Of a stretch of DNA of 64,000 nucleotides, positions 51,646 to 61,710 are shown piece by piece; the stretch's first letter is position 1; every line of letters begins with the position of its first letter. The notes under the pieces are model-generated. The model was not told where the DNA came from, made no database searches, and saw only the letters and a list, made by a program, of their open reading frames with translations. Source of the DNA: Parabacteroides sp. PH5-46 (GTDB taxonomy: Bacteria > Bacteroidota > Bacteroidia > Bacteroidales > Tannerellaceae); assembly GCF_029892785.1 (NCBI RefSeq), contig NZ_JARXXA010000014.1, positions 1 through 64,000 of the forward strand, in the 5' to 3' direction. Both the position numbers and the translations under genes were made by a program.

Positions 51646-54600
51646 TTATTTGACAAATACTTTTTCTACCAGATACTCATCACCAACTTTTGCTTTTACG
51701 ATGTAAGTAGAATACTCATCAGCAGGAATGCGGTAATAAGTTTGCTTAGAGTTACTGTTATAAACCAATGCACCGGCTACATTATACACTTGCAAGCTAC
51801 TGATAGCCGAAGGAGCCTGTACGTAGATGTACCCATTCTGTGCAGACACCTTCAAACCGTCTGCCGACACATCTTCATTACCAACTCCGATACCCGTATA
51901 AGTTGCACTCAGGCTAAAGCGGTCATTCAGTTCAATCACCTTATCGCTAGCCGACGCCTTCGTTACCGTGAAAGTATACGATGGATTCGCCTTGATATCA
52001 ACCTGTTTATTATTCAGCGCATGGTCAATCAGATACACATTATACCCAAAGGTTTCCATACCAGAGAAATAAAACGTAACCTGCCCCGCATCCTTCACCC
52101 GAAGCCCCAACTTAGTAGCTGTGCTCTGGAAGTCATTACTTGAATTGATAGCCAAAGCTTCCCTGGTAGGAGCAAGAGAATACACCTCCACTGGTATTTC
52201 ATCATAGAAGATTTTAAACATATCTTCTTTGGCATTGAAGGCAGGTACTGTGCTTTCATTGTAATGTAACACGGCATAACTGGTATTACCATTCTGACTT
52301 GCCTTTATACGAAGTACATTTGTCTCTGCAGCATCACCCCGCAAGGTGTAAGGAGTTTCTCCGTTAGTAGTTGTCCAGTCCGGCGACATATACACACTGT
52401 TGATCTTTGTTGTAGTACCGCTTTTCTTTTGCACAAAGAATGACTGTAACGGAGGTATTAAGCCTGGCATGCTGGAATAGTTAGCCAATGGCTCATTTGT
52501 TTTTATTATATACCTGTGATCAGGATCACCTACAGTACCAATCTGTTCAAAGCTACTACTGAACTTTCCGTCCCAGATGCCATAAAAAGTCGGAGATAAT
52601 GAACTGGTGTTATTATTCAAGAAGGTTACAACATCCAGATAAGCCATGTACGGATTCACTATCTGAACCAAGTCACTACCTGCAACGTCATTCAAGACAT
52701 CCATCAAGAACGTACGGGTACCATTCAATGCCTGTGTTTTATCTACAATGAATTTGCTACCGTTGCCGTTTCTGGGCGTATTATATGTTTTGTTTGGAGT
52801 TGTATGCGTTGTTACATATTGCGTAGCTGTTTGCGGAAACTTGAATGTTTTATCCTTATTGTTGCTGGTTGATGTTACCTTCAGATTGAAAGCCTTTCCT
52901 AGCTGCAATGATTCATCCAGGTCACCGAAAGTAGCAGTAAAGCTGTTCGTTGCTGCCGTAGTTCCGGAAGGATGATCATACTGGAACAGGTTCATATACA
53001 CATCTCCCCATTGAGGAGTAGTACCAGCCGTGTTCTTATAATGATAATCTCCCGAATACATCGACTTTAACGGAGCCGACCACATCACAAACCTGTCTTT
53101 CTCAGAAGAAGTCAGTTTGAGTTCTACAGAAGCATTCTCATATGACAGGTAATGGATACCGGCTATCATGGCACGGTCTTCCATCGTAATATCGTAACAT
53201 GCCGCCTCTTTAGTTAGGATTGGATATTTAGCCAGTCCTGAAGGGATGATTACATTTACGCAAGCAGAAGGAATATAAGATACAGGGTACTGCTGGCCGG
53301 TAGACATAGACACTTCAACCCAGTTGCCCGGATTATGCCAATCCGTATCCACGGCTCCTGTCCATTTCATACTGAAAGCCGTTATCACGTCAGCTACCTT
53401 AAACTCTACTTTCTTTCTTGGGAAGTAATCAGATAATGCCTGATGACCTGGCACATTATTAAAAATAGGTTTAACATAGTATGACACCTGCGGCGTATTT
53501 TTACTAGCCGTAAATTGTACTTCTGTTGCCCCGTCAATTATGACATTGTTACTCCCGAAATACTGGAATGTCGTACCCGCAGGTTTCGCTAATGCCTTAA
53601 GGGTGTATGGCTGTCCGTCACAAAGAAGCGTATTAGGCGACTCCAGTTCAACTGTATACACGTACACATCACCCGTTAGCGTAGTTGACAAATGAGTAAT
53701 GGAGTATGTAAAATGACTCAATCCCCCCATTCCTGAAGTAGTTACCCGAAGCCTATTGTTCACTATCGCATGAACTGCATCGCCGGAAACCTTTGTTATT
53801 GTGAATTGATCCAATGTAGGTATACTTGGCTCAAAAACAGTAAGTATATCATTACCCAAAATATCTAACAGCGATGTTTCGTGTGTCAACAATGTGTAAT
53901 AATCATCCTTCAAGTAAAATGCAGACAAAATATCTTCATTCGTATTCCAATCACAGTCTTTAAAACTGGATTGTTCTGTTCTCCAAACATCACCTTTCAA
54001 ACCTTCAAAACTATCATCAGCTACTCGAATTAGGAATGTTTTTGAAACATCAGAAGTGTTTTTTAACGGAATACGAATTGTTGTACTTTCACCAGGATAG
54101 AGAGGTCTACCTAGGATAATACTACCATATATGTTACTTGCTGAAGCTGTTTCACCTTCATATGCTTTGATAGGAGTATTCGCATTCATGGCTGCTTCTC
54201 CTGCATTGGAAAGTATAAATTCAATATAATTATTACCATTGAATTTCGGGTTCTTAATAATAGCATCCGGTGTCTTAACCAAAGGCTTATAAATAGATTT
54301 TCCGTCTTTATCAAAGATAGAATAGTACGGAACCTGTCCGATATTCATATTATAGATCGGGGTTTCATATTCATCATTCGCATCCTGATAGAAGGCTGCG
54401 CCGGGCGATAATGGATGTGGTGGGAATGATAATGGAACCTGCAAGTTTTCGTCAATCTTCATTGGTGAGTACATAAATTGATTCCAAACCGTACGAGCCG
54501 GAGCTAAATCAACGTTTGCCCCCTGAACTGCATACAGGAAATCGCGGGTTGAATTACTCTCTGCTCCGGAAACCAACATATCTACAGAATAGTCCCCATC

Positions 54601-57600
54601 CAAGTCTACAATAACAGGGTATTCAAATCCTGTATTTGATTCGACATTCTTCTCAAATAAAGTTACCCCTGTGTCATCATTTAAAGACACAAACGGCTGG
54701 ATTGGTCTTATGATACGTAATCTTTTTTCATCCCTGTAACAAATTTCATTTATCCCGTCATTATCAAAGTCAAATAGAGAGATACCTGTATTTACAGACA
54801 CATCAGAATGCTCCATCATAAAGGAAACTTTTAAACGGTCGAATACGGATATACCTGGCGTATTATCCCAAGTAAATGAGATAAGTGAACCTTTTGCCCT
54901 GTTAGCGTCTGTCGGACCTCCTGTTCTTGGATAAGAAGTGGCCATTTTATCTGCCACGTTAGGATGTATAGGATAACTTGTCCATGAATTACCATATAAA
55001 TAACAATAAAACATCGGGCCTAACATGGATATTTCCGGTAGTTTTTTCCCATTTTGCTCTCTTCCATCAACATCCGCAATATACATATAAGAATAGGTTC
55101 CGCTCGTCCCATAGTTTGATAACGGAATATTCAGAATAGCTTTTAATGTTACTTCCGAACTGGCAGGAGCGCTCTTGTTCAAGTGGGCATTCCAGGCGAC
55201 AATTCTTAGTTTGTTAGCAGAACCATGTTTATGTTCCCCATCCACATTTGTCCTTGTGTCTGAAGCAAAATTTGACTCTACATAATAGGAAGCAACAATT
55301 TCGGGTATACCATCTCCATCAATATCGGCAATAGCCGTTCTGGCATCTGTAAAAGCACGTACAGCTCCCGTACCGGTTAATGTACCGTTACCAGCCAACC
55401 ATGCTTTTTCGGTAGCCGGAAGTTTATCCATTATATTAAGAACACTATATGTTCCCGTAGATAAATTAAGATTGTAATAAACCTTTGCACCAGCACAAAT
55501 TTCATATTTTCCATCTCTATCAATATCGTACACGGATGCGAAACCAATTTTCGAGTTACCTTTATCATCTCTATTCCACGACTCTCTTCCTTTAAAATCA
55601 CGTCCAACATAAGCTGATCCTGCAGTTGCCGGTTCTTCATTTAAGGTTTCATATGTAAGCAATAAGGCACCTGTTTCCGCATCAAATATTTTATTGTAGG
55701 CTAATATTTCAGCTTTGCCATCCCCATCGAAATCAACAATTTGAATTACCGGAGTTGAAAGATCAGTACTACTTGTATTATTCGTAGAATAGCTAGGATT
55801 AGATGTCCATTTCGGATTGGGGGCCATACTCCAAGTACCATTATTTTCAGATATTACATAGGAAAATAATCTTTTACTGGTAGATGTAGACGATGTAGCC
55901 CCTACTGCCAGTATTACTTCAACTTTTCCATCTCTGTCAGAGTCTACCAAAGCCATACATCCCGGACTACCATGATAACCGTCACCATATGGTGCAAAAC
56001 TCGGAACATTACTACCTGTATATGTCAATAATCTTTCCCCTGTTTGTCCGTTAAAGATATGTATAGCATTTACAGTTACTGCATAATTAATATTACCACT
56101 ATTTGTGTTTTGACCTAATGCTACAATTTCAGGTCTTCCATCACCATTCAAATCTCCAACCAGAGGAACATGATAATCATACACCTGACCAAGGTGGTCT
56201 GTATTTGATAAAGTAATATTATCATAAGCATCGCCGGTTATAAGGTCATTATTAAATGCCCCGGTTATAAATTTATATCGCGGATTAAAATCAACCTGCT
56301 TCATATCTATTTTACACTGTACATCTAAGGCTCCTTCGTATCCGGGCAAATCACCGATATTTGTAATATTCAAATCAATAATCCTTATACGTACCGTGGC
56401 AGTTTCTTCATGTGAACGATTACCATCGGTTCCGGAAACTTTGAAAGTAAAAGTACTTTCCTGGCTGTAATCTCCTCCAGGAGTAAATGTGATAGTATTA
56501 CCTGTAAGAGGAGCTATGCTACCATTGGATAATACACCATTGCTAGGACTTATAATTTCAAAAGTTGTATTATTTGCATTAAGGCCGGCTGGATAGTTTA
56601 GGACATAATTACTTAACTTAAATATAGTATCTAATGGTACATTAATAGCAGGTGCTTTATTCCCGGAGTTATAATACACCCGTATATCACCATCCATTAC
56701 CTTAAAACCATTCACATCTATTGAACCTATCGATCTGTTTTGTGGTCTAACATTTCCTAATTGGTCATTTGTCAGGTTTGCAAATCCTTCTGTATCCCAT
56801 ACTTTCGAGCCTACAACATCTATGTTTTCACCTTTGCCTATAATAGGGTGATTTGATGTACTCAAACTTGTTATTGCATGATGCTGACTTCCTGCAGCAA
56901 GCTCAGTTGAAAGATTAGTATGGAAATAAAGAGTAAAATCAGAGATAGCACTTCCACTGCTAACCCCAGTAGCATAAAAAGAAGTACCTATGATATTATT
57001 GGTACAATAACTTGCCATGCTATTAGCAGAATTAAACGTTGAATTACCTGCAAAAATATTATTTACAAAAAGTCCTCTAGCATAAGTGTTTGCAATATAA
57101 GCAGCACCTGAATTATAAACTGTATTGTTTACAAAAGCAACATATCCACGAGACAAACGATTATTATCATTAGTAATGGTATTATAAGTTATTTCAACAA
57201 CTTCGCTTGCTGTATTCCCTGAAAACGTATTATTATATATTCTCGCATTCCCATTTCTTACATTCAATATGTTTCCTCCTGATCCTGCTCCTCTGTTATT
57301 ATCAATAATACTACTATTATAAATGTTTATCTCAGATATAAAAACATGATAACCCGATGAACTGGCTGACAGATAAAACATATCACGAGCAGTTGCAGAT
57401 ATAATATTGCATCTTTTTATAGTTACATTATCAAACGTCACTACGTTGCCATTATCTACAACACTTACAACCCTGTAACTATTACTCCTATCTCCTACAA
57501 ATCCGTCAAAAATAATATTCCGGAAAGTGATATTACAGCCTTTATCTGTAGTCGAAGATTTGAAAATACCGATAGCATTAGTTGAAGATTTAAGTGCCGT

Positions 57601-57918
57601 GATAAATGTGACATCACCAGTAGTACCTGGCGTTTTATCAAAGACAAATAAGACGCCCCCTTGTCCACTTGATAAAGTCAATTGCTCTGTAAGACTATAT
57701 GTTCCGGGTGCAAAATAAGCATTAAATGTTGTGCCATCAGAAGCTGTATGAGCTTTAAATATTGCCATAAATTGGGTAAGATTCACCGGAGATGAAGGAG
57801 TTGTTCCGTTACCTGAACCAGTCTCGGAAACATATACATTTTTTGCCCCGACTTGTGTAACAGCGCAAACAAATGTAATAAGTAAAAGTATTATTTTGGT
57901 TTGAATTAACTTTTTCAT
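51646..57918 (-). CDS. Giant beta-helix/FG-GAP adhesin-like protein with T9SS-like C-terminus
   Basis: A 2090-residue exported protein (signal peptide ends about VGAK) and the last gene of the fimbrial operon. Residues about 25-330 form a right-handed beta-helix. A cadherin/Big-like domain follows (about 426-513). Then an FG-GAP/VCBS calcium-binding propeller region (about 585-1115) has repeated D-x-D-x-D-G motifs: DLNGDGRPE, DSDRDGKVE, DFDGDGKAE, DIDRDGKYE, DIDGDGIPE, DFDNDGINE and DLDGDYSVD. The last 70 residues (YIYVQAPSAISSLQVYNVAG, then YIVKAKVGDEYLVEKVFVK) look like a T9SS type A sorting domain. P. gingivalis Mfa5, the fifth Mfa gene product, is also a large T9SS cargo. I infer a tip adhesin exported by the same route. 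Confidence 0.85.
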   Translation of the reverse strand: MKKLIQTKIILLLITFVCAVTQVGAKNVYVSETGSGNGTTPSSPVNLTQFMAIFKAHTASDGTTFNAYFAPGTYSLTEQLTLSSGQGGVLFVFDKTPGTTGDVTFITALKSSTNAIGIFKSSTTDKGCNITFRNIIFDGFVGDRSNSYRVVSVVDNGNVVTFDNVTIKRCNIISATARDMFYLSASSSGYHVFISEINIYNSSIIDNNRGAGSGGNILNVRNGNARIYNNTFSGNTASEVVEITYNTITNDNNRLSRGYVAFVNNTVYNSGAAYIANTYARGLFVNNIFAGNSTFNSANSMASYCTNNIIGTSFYATGVSSGSAISDFTLYFHTNLSTELAAGSQHHAITSLSTSNHPIIGKGENIDVVGSKVWDTEGFANLTNDQLGNVRPQNRSIGSIDVNGFKVMDGDIRVYYNSGNKAPAINVPLDTIFKLSNYVLNYPAGLNANNTTFEIISPSNGVLSNGSIAPLTGNTITFTPGGDYSQESTFTFKVSGTDGNRSHEETATVRIRIIDLNITNIGDLPGYEGALDVQCKIDMKQVDFNPRYKFITGAFNNDLITGDAYDNITLSNTDHLGQVYDYHVPLVGDLNGDGRPEIVALGQNTNSGNINYAVTVNAIHIFNGQTGERLLTYTGSNVPSFAPYGDGYHGSPGCMALVDSDRDGKVEVILAVGATSSTSTSKRLFSYVISENNGTWSMAPNPKWTSNPSYSTNNTSSTDLSTPVIQIVDFDGDGKAEILAYNKIFDAETGALLLTYETLNEEPATAGSAYVGRDFKGRESWNRDDKGNSKIGFASVYDIDRDGKYEICAGAKVYYNLNLSTGTYSVLNIMDKLPATEKAWLAGNGTLTGTGAVRAFTDARTAIADIDGDGIPEIVASYYVESNFASDTRTNVDGEHKHGSANKLRIVAWNAHLNKSAPASSEVTLKAILNIPLSNYGTSGTYSYMYIADVDGREQNGKKLPEISMLGPMFYCYLYGNSWTSYPIHPNVADKMATSYPRTGGPTDANRAKGSLISFTWDNTPGISVFDRLKVSFMMEHSDVSVNTGISLFDFDNDGINEICYRDEKRLRIIRPIQPFVSLNDDTGVTLFEKNVESNTGFEYPVIVDLDGDYSVDMLVSGAESNSTRDFLYAVQGANVDLAPARTVWNQFMYSPMKIDENLQVPLSFPPHPLSPGAAFYQDANDEYETPIYNMNIGQVPYYSIFDKDGKSIYKPLVKTPDAIIKNPKFNGNNYIEFILSNAGEAAMNANTPIKAYEGETASASNIYGSIILGRPLYPGESTTIRIPLKNTSDVSKTFLIRVADDSFEGLKGDVWRTEQSSFKDCDWNTNEDILSAFYLKDDYYTLLTHETSLLDILGNDILTVFEPSIPTLDQFTITKVSGDAVHAIVNNRLRVTTSGMGGLSHFTYSITHLSTTLTGDVYVYTVELESPNTLLCDGQPYTLKALAKPAGTTFQYFGSNNVIIDGATEVQFTASKNTPQVSYYVKPIFNNVPGHQALSDYFPRKKVEFKVADVITAFSMKWTGAVDTDWHNPGNWVEVSMSTGQQYPVSYIPSACVNVIIPSGLAKYPILTKEAACYDITMEDRAMIAGIHYLSYENASVELKLTSSEKDRFVMWSAPLKSMYSGDYHYKNTAGTTPQWGDVYMNLFQYDHPSGTTAATNSFTATFGDLDESLQLGKAFNLKVTSTSNNKDKTFKFPQTATQYVTTHTTPNKTYNTPRNGNGSKFIVDKTQALNGTRTFLMDVLNDVAGSDLVQIVNPYMAYLDVVTFLNNNTSSLSPTFYGIWDGKFSSSFEQIGTVGDPDHRYIIKTNEPLANYSSMPGLIPPLQSFFVQKKSGTTTKINSVYMSPDWTTTNGETPYTLRGDAAETNVLRIKASQNGNTSYAVLHYNESTVPAFNAKEDMFKIFYDEIPVEVYSLAPTREALAINSSNDFQSTATKLGLRVKDAGQVTFYFSGMETFGYNVYLIDHALNNKQVDIKANPSYTFTVTKASASDKVIELNDRFSLSATYTGIGVGNEDVSADGLKVSAQNGYIYVQAPSAISSLQVYNVAGALVYNSNSKQTYYRIPADEYSTYIVKAKVGDEYLVEKVFVK

Positions 57919-57978
57919 GATTTGTAATATCGTTTAAATTCCTATTCTTTCTTATCTTTTTCCTAAATCCTTCGATAT

Positions 57979-60321
57979 TTACGGAATGTCTTTCACGCAG
58001 CGGACAGGTAATCCATTGGCACGAATGGCTGACTTTATTGAGGCTGAAGTTGTCGAAAATTCAAACATATAAGCCTCCATACCTTTTGCAGAAGCACTCC
58101 AGACAGCCCCCTTGTTAGATGCATCGTATCGGGCTCCGCTAAACCCGTCTAAATATCCGCTTAAGGGGTATACGGCTCCATTCCGGCTGTTTGTTGTAAA
58201 TCCATGCCATGGCGAACCGCTACCGGTATCTTTAACCACAGGTACACGCCAACCGAACGGACAGGGGTCATATACTCCCTTTTCTCCATTCGCAGCTACC
58301 CACAAGTTATTATTCTGGCTTTGCGCATCCGTTCCAATCCAATCATAAGGATATGAAGTACTTGTATAGAAAGTTATTGGATTGCATATTGCTGTATCTA
58401 AATTATTACTGTACGACACAGTTTTCTTCAAGAATATATCATTAGTCGCTAAGTCATATGAGATCAAATCCTTACGACCCCATTGGTAATAATTCCCGTA
58501 GTAAGTGATGGTAGCATTATTAGCATAAGCCCCTAAATTACGATCCATAAATATAAATCCATTATTATGTCGTTGATACGTTGGGTTTTCAAAGTCTATT
58601 CCTGCCGGAACAGCCCATATATGCCACCCCCAGATAATATTATCATCACTGTCATGTGCATAAATATATTTGTTTCCTCCATCAGTTATTGCTCCGACCC
58701 CACTCACCTCTATAATGGTGCCATCTGTAATTGAAAAACGATATTTTATATCATCTCCGTTACTCCAATAATGAGACAGGCGTCTTATTAATGTAGACCT
58801 AGTTGTCCCATCTATATCTGCCGAAGCCAATGGGATATATATTGTTTCACCCGAATGTAAGATGTAGCTATTGGAACCAGGACTTTGAACAACTGTGATG
58901 TCCTTCTTTAGCGTACCGGCTGAAATTGTTACAGTATGAGTAATTGGGCGACCTGTTTTATTGGGCGTTAATGTTGTTGTAGTTGCATAATCCTTAGTAT
59001 TTACTCCTGCTGAACCTGTAGCGTCTCCTGTAGCAGTCCAACCACCTGGATAATTAGTTTTCACCGGAATTCTTATCTGTTCATTCCAGTCAATCATTAT
59101 TTTTTCTGCCGAATAGGCCAGGTAATACTGTTCATTAGTAATAGATTCATTAAGATCTAATTCCCCAGCATCAAACAGCAACGAAGGATTATTCAATGTA
59201 GCACGTGAATCCAATGCATCAACTAACTCATCATAACCTGTTGTTTTGACTCCTACTATATTGACCGTATAACTATGATTTCTCAATAAAGGAAGGTACT
59301 TCCCGTCTTTCACAAAGTCTACACGATAATAATACGGTTTGTCATAATATGTGGCTTTTATAACCAAAAAAGCAGGCTTATTATTTGCAGGAGAATCCAA
59401 TGTATCTGACTCCAAGGCATATATCGTCCTAACCATGGATACACCTTCATTCTTTTCAAATTTATAACCAATAGTTGTATCATTCGATACTACCGGATTG
59501 GGGGTCATTATCTCGATTGCACGTACACCGGCTGTTGTTGACAAATAATCATTATGAGGAGGTATTGTCCCTCGTGTACGGGTATTACACAAATATACGC
59601 TGTCTATTTCAAATATATTACCAAAACCCAAAGCCGGGTCTCCCAGACCATTTATATCCACACCTACTTCAATTCTTGCCACTGCACGAATCATATTTAT
59701 AGTAATCGAAGATGGACCATTACCCTGATAAAATTGCACATAATCAGAACCAGAGCCATTGACATCTGCCATTTGTCCCCACATTGGAAAAGCAGGAGCT
59801 ACTGAGGATAAGTGATCTTTCTGCCAAGAAGCTCCGCTATAACTTAACTTATTTACTATAGTGCCCAATGTAGTCGAACCAATAGCCGCTCCAGCCGTGT
59901 CTGCCACATTTAATGTTCCATCGGGTAAATTGGCCAACAGGATAAAGCGTTGATTTTCCTGCATGCTCTGCACCTTCACCTGAACGGTTTTTGTATCACC
60001 GACTACCCCATTAGGAAGAGGACTGGTTGAAGAAGAAATGGCTGAACCGGACACCTGCATCCTGTATGCCAGGACATCATCCAAGTAAGTACCGGATGAA
60101 GCTTTCTTAAAAACAAGAATATCCAACCTGTCAACACGATTTTCATCCTCTGGTGTAATAGTAGACGCTTTTGTCATATCAGACGCCTGGGGGAATTTCA
60201 GTGTTAATGTTAACTCTGAACTATCCCCTCTCCCGTTAGACAGTTCTATAGCAGACTCGTCTGTGCAGGAGGAGCCCAGCAATAATAAAGCTATTATATA
60301 TATATTCCACTTTTTCATCAT
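57979..60321 (-). CDS. Fimbrillin-like protein with FISUMP C-terminal domain
   Basis: A 780-residue lipoprotein (MMKKWNIYIIALLLLGSSC). The N-terminal Mfa1/FimA-type fimbrillin half has VDRLDILVFKKASSGTYLDD, RFILLANLPDGTLN and the domain-2 strand SITINMIRAVARIEV. Next is a BACON-like beta domain around YPGGWTATGDATG...DITVVQSPG. The C-terminal 200 residues form a FISUMP module (FMDRNLGAYANNATITYYGN, DPCPFGWRVPVV, SGYLDGFSGARY, GLPVRCVKDIP), common in surface proteins of the phylum. The longer reading frame from 60423 would overlap the upstream gene, so the lipoprotein ATG at 60321 is preferred. A tip or accessory subunit is likely. Confidence 0.8.
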   Translation of the reverse strand: MMKKWNIYIIALLLLGSSCTDESAIELSNGRGDSSELTLTLKFPQASDMTKASTITPEDENRVDRLDILVFKKASSGTYLDDVLAYRMQVSGSAISSSTSPLPNGVVGDTKTVQVKVQSMQENQRFILLANLPDGTLNVADTAGAAIGSTTLGTIVNKLSYSGASWQKDHLSSVAPAFPMWGQMADVNGSGSDYVQFYQGNGPSSITINMIRAVARIEVGVDINGLGDPALGFGNIFEIDSVYLCNTRTRGTIPPHNDYLSTTAGVRAIEIMTPNPVVSNDTTIGYKFEKNEGVSMVRTIYALESDTLDSPANNKPAFLVIKATYYDKPYYYRVDFVKDGKYLPLLRNHSYTVNIVGVKTTGYDELVDALDSRATLNNPSLLFDAGELDLNESITNEQYYLAYSAEKIMIDWNEQIRIPVKTNYPGGWTATGDATGSAGVNTKDYATTTTLTPNKTGRPITHTVTISAGTLKKDITVVQSPGSNSYILHSGETIYIPLASADIDGTTRSTLIRRLSHYWSNGDDIKYRFSITDGTIIEVSGVGAITDGGNKYIYAHDSDDNIIWGWHIWAVPAGIDFENPTYQRHNNGFIFMDRNLGAYANNATITYYGNYYQWGRKDLISYDLATNDIFLKKTVSYSNNLDTAICNPITFYTSTSYPYDWIGTDAQSQNNNLWVAANGEKGVYDPCPFGWRVPVVKDTGSGSPWHGFTTNSRNGAVYPLSGYLDGFSGARYDASNKGAVWSASAKGMEAYMFEFSTTSASIKSAIRANGLPVRCVKDIP

Positions 60322-60362
60322 GCTATTTCTTTTTGTTCCCATATTAACTGCTGACCATGCAT

Positions 60363-61697
60363 TTATTGAGCTGTTATCTTTATCGTCTTTGTAAGTTTTC
60401 CGGCGCCCACCTTTATTTCCCAAGGAGAACTTCCTCCTTTAATTATATATTTTAAGGTATTGCCAGCAATACTTGTATCCACACCAGTAGAACTTTCTTT
60501 AACATTCCATCCACCTGAATAATCAGTTGTAACAGATATACTTCCTTCATAAGTATTCGTAGGGGTATATGTTTTCAAAGGTATGCTGATCGCACTCTGA
60601 GATACGGTTAAACTATACTCCTGAGGCTCTGTTTCATCTGTTAAAGTCGCATTCCAATCTATAATCTTTCCTACAATAGTTAAGTCTGAACTAGAACTTT
60701 GATTAAAACTCTCAATAGAGGCAGTAATACCATAATGAGTATTGCGATATACACGCAGGCCTTTAATTCCTGCGTATTTTTGCATATATTCATTATCATT
60801 ACGAGTAATACTATCACCTAAAATAATTTGATATTCCTGTTCAATTGTAGGATCATTCAACAAGGCTACTTTTGCAGATATATATGAACGACGTGATACT
60901 TCTGAAACAATGTGCTCCGGTATATAAAATAAGAAGTCACCTGAAAAACCTGTACTTGTTAATGCATAGTTACTATTCTTTATTACATCTGTTGTATCTC
61001 CATCAAAAAAATCAGCATCTGTATTTTTGAGATAAAAATCCGGTGCCAAATAGGATTCTTTCGGCATGCTTTTAACTAAAATACTCTTCAAATAAATAGC
61101 TTCACCGCTATTTTGTAAATTACTAAAAACACAACTCAGTTTCAAAGACACCTTCACATAAAGACGGGTTAGATTCCCTAAACTTGCAGACACATCTGCC
61201 CCATAATAATAGGCTTTAGAATCACTTTTTATCTGCAATTGTTCATAATGAGCAAACATTGGAATTGCAGTATCTTTATGTACAACCGGATATCTGTCAA
61301 AATTAAGAACTTTGCTTTTGATCAATGAGGATGAAACAAGGGTCTTAGGTGTAAGTGCATCAAAATTCCATGACTCCTTTTCATTCGCAATCAAAAAGTA
61401 TTCTACTGTTCCTACAGGTACTGAGTCTTGAATAATAACGGACGTAGAATCCACCGTCAAATCAACCTTTTTTATATTATTCGTCACACGACCATCCTTT
61501 ATTATGATCATACGAACAGTTTCTACCCGTTCCTCTTCATTGTTTTCCCCATTTACACTTTTCGTAAGAGGGATTTGCAACGGAATGTTCTCTTCGGTGA
61601 TAGGCGGATTTAATCGTTCTTCTTCCGAAGTACAAGACAGAATCCCTATACAGCCAATCAACACAAGTAATAATCGTATTATCTTTTCAGTATTCAT
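60363..61697 (-). CDS. Fimbrial accessory lipoprotein with BACON-like C-terminus
   Basis: A 444-residue lipoprotein (lipobox GILSC, Cys about 22) with a fimbrillin-type N-terminal domain (VETVRMIIIKDGRVTNN, VGTVEYFLIANE) and second domain (LGNLTRLYVKVSLKLSCVF). The last 90 residues (LTVSQSAISIPLKTYTP, YSGGWNVKESSTG) are a BACON-like beta sandwich similar to the middle domain of the next gene product. It corresponds by position to FimC/Mfa3-type accessory subunits. It lies 14 nt after the FimB-like gene. The function in the fibre is inferred from position only. Confidence 0.75.
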   Translation of the reverse strand: MNTEKIIRLLLVLIGCIGILSCTSEEERLNPPITEENIPLQIPLTKSVNGENNEEERVETVRMIIIKDGRVTNNIKKVDLTVDSTSVIIQDSVPVGTVEYFLIANEKESWNFDALTPKTLVSSSLIKSKVLNFDRYPVVHKDTAIPMFAHYEQLQIKSDSKAYYYGADVSASLGNLTRLYVKVSLKLSCVFSNLQNSGEAIYLKSILVKSMPKESYLAPDFYLKNTDADFFDGDTTDVIKNSNYALTSTGFSGDFLFYIPEHIVSEVSRRSYISAKVALLNDPTIEQEYQIILGDSITRNDNEYMQKYAGIKGLRVYRNTHYGITASIESFNQSSSSDLTIVGKIIDWNATLTDETEPQEYSLTVSQSAISIPLKTYTPTNTYEGSISVTTDYSGGWNVKESSTGVDTSIAGNTLKYIIKGGSSPWEIKVGAGKLTKTIKITAQ

Positions 61698-61710
61698 GTG
61701 ACATATCTTT

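Noticed and set aside
60322-60423. An N-terminal extension of the FISUMP fimbrial protein
   Set aside because: It overlaps the end of the upstream gene and puts about 34 charged residues before a standard lipoprotein signal.
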